This document shows positions 57,508 through 64,000 of a DNA stretch of 64,000 bases, one piece after another (position 1 is the stretch's first letter; each line of letters begins with the position of its first letter). Under the pieces are notes generated by a model. That model had not been told where the DNA came from. It made no database searches and worked only from the letters and a program-made list of their open reading frames with translations. The stretch comes from Maylandia zebra. Taxonomy: Eukaryota > Chordata > Actinopteri > Cichliformes > Cichlidae. The stretch is from assembly GCF_041146795.1 (NCBI RefSeq), contig NC_135182.1, positions 5,349,509 through 5,413,508 on the forward strand, read 5' to 3'. Position numbers and translations under genes: made by a program.

Positions 57508-57814
57508 AAAATTTATATATAAACATATATAAATAAAACCACATTTTTATTTACATTAGTAATTCCTTTTGTGCATAATTTTATATTGTTGTTAATAATA
57601 AATTAATTAGAGCAACAAAACAACCTGAAGAGCTGGTTGGGAGCCGAAAGAGCCGGCTCTTTTTAATGAGCCGAGCCGAAAGGGCCGGTTCTCTAAAAAG
57701 AGCCCATCACTAGTTGTCATTAACGTGGCTTCACTGCACATCAGCCACGCCGCTTTGCAAGCTAAAACACCGGTGTCGGCATATAAGGACGTCAACGACG
57801 TTGATTAGCTGCGT

Positions 57815-58031
57815 ACAGTGTTGGGAAGTGTTGTATGTTCACCAGTATGATAATGATGAAGCAGTAATCTCAGTTAACGTGGTTTTATTAACCAGCACAG
57901 CAGCAGAGAACTTACATGCTTGGATTCAATAACGGAATGGCGCCTATACCACTCAAAACATACACACACCTACACGGAGGTACGGCAAGCGGATTAGAAC
58001 AAAATACCAAACTAACAGCAGGTTATCTACA
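57815..58031 (-). repeat. Probable 3' LTR of the Gypsy retrotransposon
   Basis: On the minus strand a polypurine tract AAGAAGGGGGA ends at 58032 and is followed by TGTAGATAACC, the expected LTR start. An AATAAA lies within. The far end (CCCAACA near 57815) is a guess. The matching 5' LTR is not in the window. Confidence 0.55.
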
Positions 58032-58314
58032 TCCCCCTTCTTTAGTACATCCCCAACCGGATATAAAGTTTAATGCATACTGAATAATAATAATCACAGC
58101 ATAAAAGGTGACATACGCTGACCCTTAGGAACATTTAAATTTGCAACCAGATGGAAGAAATAAACATGACAAGAATATCATTTTGCTGTATAAAGTTAAA
58201 TATGATTACTACTGAAAATCACCTCAAACAGAATTTAACTTGAAGCGTGGACATCAGTTACTGTTGGCTCAAACATCAAACCTGAAAATGTTCTGTGTTT
58301 TAACTAGTACCCAA

Positions 58315-58992
58315 TTAATCCCTATATCTTGGATTGTTTTCACCCACAACCTGCAGTCCATCATAATGATGATCAGTGTCTTTCTGAACAGTAACAGGCT
58401 CAGACACAGGCAATATGTGTCTGTGATTTCTCCTGTAAGTGTTTCCATCTGACTGTACCAGGTAGGATCTAGGTTCTTTACAAAGTTCCTTCACCACACC
58501 TGTGCGGTCATAACCCTGTGGGGTCTGTAACCTCACTACTTGTCCTTCGTTGAGAGGTGGAAGTGGTCGGCTGGATCTGTCATAACAGACCTTCTGAGTC
58601 AGTCTCTTGTTGAGTAGTTGGGCTTTCACTCTGTCAGATTCAAGGTGTTGTGGTTTGAGCAGTTTTGTTGTGATTGGGAGCGTAGTTCGAGTCTGTCTGG
58701 ATAGAAGTCGTTCTGCAGAGGAACCCAGGTTCACATCACGTGGAACATTCCTGAGGTTCAGCAGGTTGAGAAATACATCAGTGTCATCTCTGTGTGATTT
58801 CTCCATCAGCTGTTTAGCACTGCGCACTGCTCTTTCAGCAAGCCCATTGGATTGAGGATACTCTGGACTGCTGGTGACATGTTGAAAGTCCCACTGTGAA
58901 GCAAAGTCTTTGAAACGCTGGCTTGTAAACTGCCTGCCATTGTCTGAGATCAGAGTGTGTGGAGCACCATGAACTGAGAAGTGTCTTTTCAT
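58315..58992 (-). pseudogene. Gypsy integrase C-terminal part
   Basis: Contains the second catalytic Asp (LISDNGRQFTS) and the Glu (YPQSNGLAERAVRSAK). A C-terminal domain follows (VVRLQTPQGYDRTGVVKELC). The ATG overlaps the stop of the preceding frame (ATGA). Family members usually have these as one frame, so this is most likely a break rather than a designed stop-start. Confidence 0.82.
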
Positions 58993-60632
58993 GTCAAATC
59001 CTTTAGCAAGTCAATCTCAAACCATCCTGAGTATGAGTCGACTACTACTAAATAGTGCTGACAGTGCCACTCAAAGATATCTGTAGCCACAGTTGACCAA
59101 GGAAGCTCTGGAACTTCATGCAGATGAAGGGGCTCTTTTTGTTGATGAGGTTTAGTGCTGTTACACACCGAGCAGGAAGTAACTGTTTGTTCAATATCTC
59201 TTGACATGAACGGCCAGAAGACGATCCCCCGTGCTCTCCGCTTGGTAGCTTCTACGCCGGGATGTCCTCTGTGCATGATGGTGATGTAGTCTCCTTGCAG
59301 TGATTTTGGGATCACGGCTTTGGAACCTTTAAGAATGATGCCATCATCCACAATCAGCTCATCCCTGAAAGGAAAATATGGATGAACTGCTGAGGGAAGG
59401 TTGTGGAGTCGTTGTGGCCAACCATGTTTGATGAATGAGCTGAGCGCTTGCAGTGTCTCATCCTCAGCTGTGTGTCCTTTAAGTTCCTCCAGGCGTGAAG
59501 AAGAGGTGCAGCTCACCGTCATGACATCAAAGTTGTCCTCTTCTTCAGGCTGCTGGAAAGTGGAGCTGTTGGGAGCACGAGACAGTGTGTCAGCCAGATA
59601 CATGTGTTTTCCACATTTATATGTGAGGGTGATGTTGTATTTTTGGAGCCTTAACAGCATCCTCTGTAATCTGGCTGGTGCAGCGTGAATAGGTTTCTTT
59701 AGTATGGTGACCAGTGGCTGATGGTCTGTTTCTACGACCACAGGCTTGCCATAAATGGAGTCATGAAACTTTGTACATGCGAAAACAACAGCCAGCAGCT
59801 CCTTTTCTATCTGAGCATATCTGGTTTCAGTGTCTGTCAGAGTACGTGAAGCATATGCCACAGGTTGCCCTTCCTGTAAGCAAGCTGCACCAAGACCATA
59901 CTGTGATGCATCGCACGTTAGTGTCACAGGTTTGCTGACATCATAATATGACAGAACAGGTGGATTAGACATGTGCTCTTTAAGTGCTTTGAACGCAGTC
60001 TGATGCTGTGTGTCCCACATCCACTCGCTGTCCTTGTGTGTGAGCTGTCGCAGAGGAGCTGACAGATGGCTGAAGTTTGGAATGAATTTTCCAAGATAAT
60101 TGACCATCCCCAGGAACCTCTGCAGGGCTTGGACATCTGTTGGAACTGGCATCTCTCTGATTGTGGCTGTTTTGGAAGGGTCTGCTTTAAGCCCCTCGCT
60201 TGTGAAAATGTGTCCAACATAACTGACCTGATTCAGCCGGAATTTGCACTTTAATGGGTTTAGTCGCAGGTTTACTTCTCTGGCACGATCAAGGACTTTT
60301 CTCAGGTTGTCGTCATGTTCTTTCATGGTTCTTCCGCCGATGAGTATATCATCAACAATGATGGCACATGGATACCCAGCGAATATCTGCTCCATGGCTC
60401 TCTGAAACACCTCGCTGGCAGCGTTAAGACCAAAAGGCATTCTGAGGAACCTGAAACGACCAAAACAAGTGCTGAAGGTGGTTAGCATGGATGATTTTTG
60501 ATCCAATGACACCTGCCAAAAAGAGTTCTTAGCATCCAAAACAGAGAACACAGTAGCATTTGACATTATTGCAGCCACTTCTTCTACTGTGCGCATGGGA
60601 TGGTGTGGTCTTTTCAGAGCAGTGTTTAAATC
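58989..60632 (-). pseudogene. Gypsy reverse transcriptase, RNase H, integrase N-terminus
   Basis: RT motifs: FRFLRMPFGLNAASEVFQ, and the catalytic box IIVDDILIGG. RNase H: LTCDASQYGLGA, then RYAQIEKELLAVVF and VETDHQPL. The integrase zinc region has H-R-G-H and CSVCNSTK, and the first catalytic Asp is in VVVDSYSGWFEI. The frame ends at TGA 58989-58991, where the core is broken by a frame change and probably a small deletion. Confidence 0.88.
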
Positions 60633-63115
60633 TCAAGGATTTATGCATATCCCGATTTCATCTTTGCCCTTCTTGTTGGTGGCTACCATGGAAGACACCC
60701 AGTCTGTCGGCTCTGAGACGGGAGTAATGACGCCTAATTTCTCCATCCTGACCAGCTCTGCCTTGACCCTGTCTTTCATGGCCAAAGGGATGCGATGTGC
60801 TGGGCGAACAACTGGTTTCACATCTGGGTTCAGTGTCATGCGATAGGTGACTGGCAACCTCCCAAGCTCATCAGAAAATAAGTCGCTGTATTCTGTGATA
60901 AGCTGTTGTGACAGGTCATCTGCAGACATGCTCAATTGGTGGACGTCATTGCTGAATGATACAAGTCCCATTTCTCTGCATGCACATAGTCCAAGTATTG
61001 GCTGAACATCTTCATTAATAACAAAGAATGATAGCACATGTGGCTGCCCATGCAGAAAACACTGCAGCTTAATTACACCTGAGGTTTGAATCTTGCTGCC
61101 TCCAAATGCTACTAGGTTAACGGACTTGGGGTGTGCTTTCATTTCTTTATCTGCTCTTATAATGTTAACCGTTTTCTTGGGAAGCACATTACATTTAGCA
61201 CCTGTGTCCACCTTCATTTCAACAGGAATCCCATTAATCTGCACGGTGACAAAAACTTCCTCTTTGTGTTCCACATGCACATCAGTCGCATGGATTGCAT
61301 ATTGCAGATTTACACCATCAACGTAGAATGTGTCATCTCCGCTCTCATCAGCTTGGTCTGGTTCCACATGATGAACTGACTTTCTGTGTCTTGCTACGTT
61401 TTGGGTAGGCTGAACAGCTCTGCACCGTTTCTTAAAATGATTCCACTTTTTGCATGCATGACACTGCTTCCCAAAAGCTGGACATTTGCTCTTTTTTGCA
61501 GCATGAGCGCCCCCACAGTTAGTACAGTTAGTGACATGCTGTGTTTCAGACCTGTCTCCTTGTATTTTCATTTTATCTCCTCTGTGCTTTCTTGTAAATG
61601 TGGGCTGGAGCACATCAACATTTGATGCAGATTGTTGAGGAAAAGCAAGTGTTTTATTAAACTCTTCAGTCATTTCATGAATCTGGCAGACAGATATGGC
61701 TTTTGCTAGCGTTAAATCACTATCACGCAGTAGCACTTTCCTTAAATTGTCATTGTTGATGCCACAAACTAGTCTGCAGTGTTGGTCAAGTTACTTGAAA
61801 AAAGTAATCAGTAACTTATTACTGATTACTTCCCCAAAAAAGTAATCCCGTTACTTTACTAATTACTTATTTTCAAAAGTAATTAATTACTTAGTTACTT
61901 AGTTACTTTTTAAAAACACAATTTACAACCTGAATAGGTGATAAAGCGATAGATCTTTCAGCCCAATTCTACTTTTTCTACATAATCCATCATACAAAAT
62001 GTAATCAAATGGAAAAATCTCTTTTTTTAACTTGTTTTATTAGTTTTAATCTTTTAACTTCATGCATCAAGCAAAAATTTAATTATATGCAACATTCTCT
62101 GAGGTGAATAAATTAGTTTAACATTTAAACCTATTCTCTACACATTCCAGCACATAAAATAAAATATTTTTTGTGTTTACACTCACTCTTTCAAATAGAT
62201 GCAAGTAAAACACAGCAGAACATAAATAAAGTCAAAGACTCAGTGGTCCTGTTGCTCTATTTTCACCTATTAAGCAGCACTGCGGTAGGCGGAGGTTTAC
62301 CCTGGTGCAGGTGTGCCGCGGTCAGTTGAAGAATCCGCGACTTTCTCTGTGAGTTTCCCATTACGTCGTTGCGCACTTGGTGCTTGCTTGGAAGTTTAAG
62401 GGGTTTTTTTTCGCTGTAAAAAGAAGTTTTCTTCCCACGCACAACGGACGCTAATGTTTTTGTCACTTTTTATGGAATCAAACTCAAGGTAAGGTCAGTA
62501 CTTCCACGCTTTAAACGCTGCACGCTCATACTCTCTCCCACAATCGATATGTGATCCATTGTTGATCTGCACACAGCTGTTGTCACTAACAGCGCACTTG
62601 CTTACGTCACTGTCGTGAGACATTCTTGCAAAAAATCACGGTTTTAGTAACGCAGTGTTCCTAGGGAAAGTAACGGTAATCTAATTACCGTTTTTGCAAT
62701 AGTAATCCCTTACTTTACTCGTTACTCGAAAAAAGTAATCAGATTACAGTAACGCGTTACAACTGCCCATCTCTGCTAGTCTGTCTCTTATTAGTTCTTC
62801 ACTCAGATCACCAAATCTGCAGCTTTTTGCTTTAATCCGTAAATCACTTACATAGGATTCAACAGTCTCGCCAGTCCTCTGATTCCGCGTGTTGAACTTG
62901 TGTCTTTCCATCGTGACATTGGTTTGAGGGCTGCACATTTCTCTGAATTTCCTTTTGAGGCACTCAGGATCCTCCTTCGATTCTGCAGGAATGAGTACTT
63001 GTCCTCCATCGCCGGGCTCTCTCACTTCTGGCGCGTAAACAAAAGACCGCTCCCGTTCTATAGCTTCGGGACCTGCTAAGTTGAGCAATATGTAGGCTTG
63101 TGTGCGCGCTGGCTT
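60633..63115 (-). pseudogene. Gypsy gag and protease, interrupted
   Basis: The N-terminal gag fragment reads LLNLAGPEAIERERSF and, after the 61777-62775 insertion, continues with NNDNLRKVLLRDSDLTLAKA. Two Cys-His knuckles follow (C-x2-C-x3-H-x6-C and C-x2-C-x4-H-x4-C). The protease active site is VDTGAKCNVLP. The frame then enters the reverse-transcriptase N-terminus (VVRPAHRIPLAMKDRVKAEL) and stops at TGA 60633-60635. An in-frame nonsense codon alone separates it from the next block. Confidence 0.85.
61777..62775. mobile_element. hAT-like element inserted in the Gypsy gag
   Basis: Starts CAGTGTTGGTCAAGTTAC and ends ACTGCCCATCTCTG. It is flanked on both sides by CTAGTCTG (61769-61776 and 62776-62783), a perfect 8-bp duplication. 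Without it the gag reading frame is continuous. The ends are rich in GTAATCAGTAAC-like short repeats. No transposase frame is present. Confidence 0.9.
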
Positions 63116-64000
63116 GTCAGAGTGTGCCCCAAAATGTATTCTGTAACGTATTCCGTTACGTTACTCGATGAGATTAACGTATTCTGAATACTTTGGATTA
63201 CTTAACATATTATCATGCTGCTTACAACTACGTGAATGTACTATTGCTGTGATTTATTACTGTTACTGAAGGTCCGCGGCTCCGAACCGTAGTAAAGGGA
63301 CCTCTGACTAACGGTGGGTTCTGTGTCGGCTCGTAGCCGAAAAATAGCTTTACTTTGTTGTCTGGGTCAACTCTGCTTGCTACAGACAGAGAGAGGCGTT
63401 GAAAGGCTGCTCCAACGGAACTTATTGTTTCGGAGGAAAACACGAACACAGCGTACAGTCGAGTCTTAATAGCTTACTTACAACTGGGCTCGTCAGGCAC
63501 TCTTCTTGGCTGCAGTGGTTATTATTATATTTACATGCTTCCAGCTCCCGTTTCTGCTCGATGACAGCTCCGACTTTTCCTTTTTCTCCCTCCCTCGCTC
63601 ACAGACACATAACGGGCATGGCAGTCCATTCTCCCTGCAGCACGGACTACACTGCCTATGGTGCTACATTCTTTAGAGCTATACCTGTAGCATTCTGCCT
63701 ATTAGCTTAGCACAACAACAACAACAAAAAGGCGCTCTCTAACCCAGGAAACACGCAGAGAGAGAGCGTCACCCTGTAACCATGGCAACCGTAACGCTGC
63801 CGCCTGGAACAACAGAACATAGCTGTCAAACAAAACCAAACAGTCCTGACCCGCCACAATATGAAACAGGGAAACAGTGTAATCCATTTATTTCAACAAA
63901 GTAACTGTATTCTAAATACCACCTTTTTAAACGGTAACTGTAACGGAATACAGTTACTCATATTTTGTATTTTAAATAGGAAAAGGTGGTACATGTATTC
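63116..64000. mobile_element. Second insertion in the Gypsy element, running out of the window
   Basis: The gag frame ends abruptly at 63115 and is followed by AGTGTGCCCCAAAATGTATT, then GTAACGTATTCCGTTACGTT. Similar inverted words (GGAATACAGTTACTCATATT) occur near 63945-63965. It is a fish DNA-transposon-like repeat whose far end lies beyond the window. Confidence 0.55.

Larger units (their letters stand above)
56231..57712. mobile_element. hAT-like element containing two further nested elements
   Basis: Starts TAGTGATGTGTCGGTCGCGA and ends AAAAGAGCCCATCACTA. The internal GAGCCG/CGGCTC motifs near both ends are also inverted. Flanks (CCTGTAAT and GTTGTCAT) match in five of eight positions. 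It encloses the 56749-57507 MITE, which in turn holds a large foldback at 56779-57180. Confidence 0.7.
58315..63115 (-). mobile_element. Ty3/Gypsy retrotransposon, inactive
   Basis: The minus strand encodes gag (with nucleic-acid-binding Cys-His motifs), an aspartic protease, reverse transcriptase, RNase H and integrase. It is broken by a nonsense codon at 60633-60635, a frame change at 58989-58992, a hAT insertion at 61777-62775 and truncation at 63115 by a second element. The gag start and 5' LTR lie outside or are lost. No envelope-like frame is present. Confidence 0.9.

Overview
The window is vertebrate DNA, almost certainly from a percomorph teleost. Its genes are split by GT-AG introns, and the intergenic DNA is packed with fish-type hAT, Tc1/mariner, piggyBac-like, SINE, LINE and Gypsy copies. 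A cichlid or a relative is a guess from the repeat flavour, not something shown here.

Layout. (1) Positions 143-7583, + strand: the 3' end of nebulin (neb), from Z-disc-proximal 31-residue modules through the serine-rich linker to the terminal SH3 domain. A recent tandem triplication of one 93-nt module exon lies at 550-3216. (2) Positions 9771-28409, - strand: complete coding region of tbc1d8, a two-GRAM, TBC and EF-hand Rab GTPase-activating protein, in 20 coding exons (about 1125 residues). Its introns carry decayed Tc1 copies, a SINE, a hAT MITE and two compact hairpins. (3) Positions 32584-37365, + strand: complete pdcl3 (phosducin-like 3) in six coding exons (237 residues). Intron 1 holds a piggyBac-like MITE nested in a hAT element. 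(4) Positions about 38864-42426, - strand: nms, a neuromedin S precursor gene made of very short exons. It encodes a signal peptide and a 34-residue precursor-related peptide, but I find no neuromedin core (F-R-P-R-N-G). (5) Positions 42.7-64 kb: no host gene recognised. This is a transposon graveyard with many nested insertions: an inverted duplication with a perfect central palindrome, a mariner-type element with 285-bp inverted repeats broken by a SINE, a solo LTR, a three-deep hAT nest, and a Gypsy retrotransposon broken by two further DNA elements.

The genes do not form a pathway. The neighbourhood tbc1d8, pdcl3 and nms matches the human 2q11.2 neighbourhood, which supports the paralogue calls. 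neb is muscle structural, tbc1d8 acts in Rab membrane traffic, pdcl3 is a co-chaperone of the CCT pathway, and nms is a secreted neuropeptide precursor. pdcl3 and nms are convergent (tail to tail); tbc1d8 and pdcl3 are divergent.

The most interesting signals are the triplicated neb exon, the nms gene without a visible mature neuromedin, the head-to-head inverted duplication at 46283-47442, and a promoter-like CRE/ETS/YY1 cluster with a downstream splice donor carried by the piggyBac-like MITE in pdcl3 intron 1.
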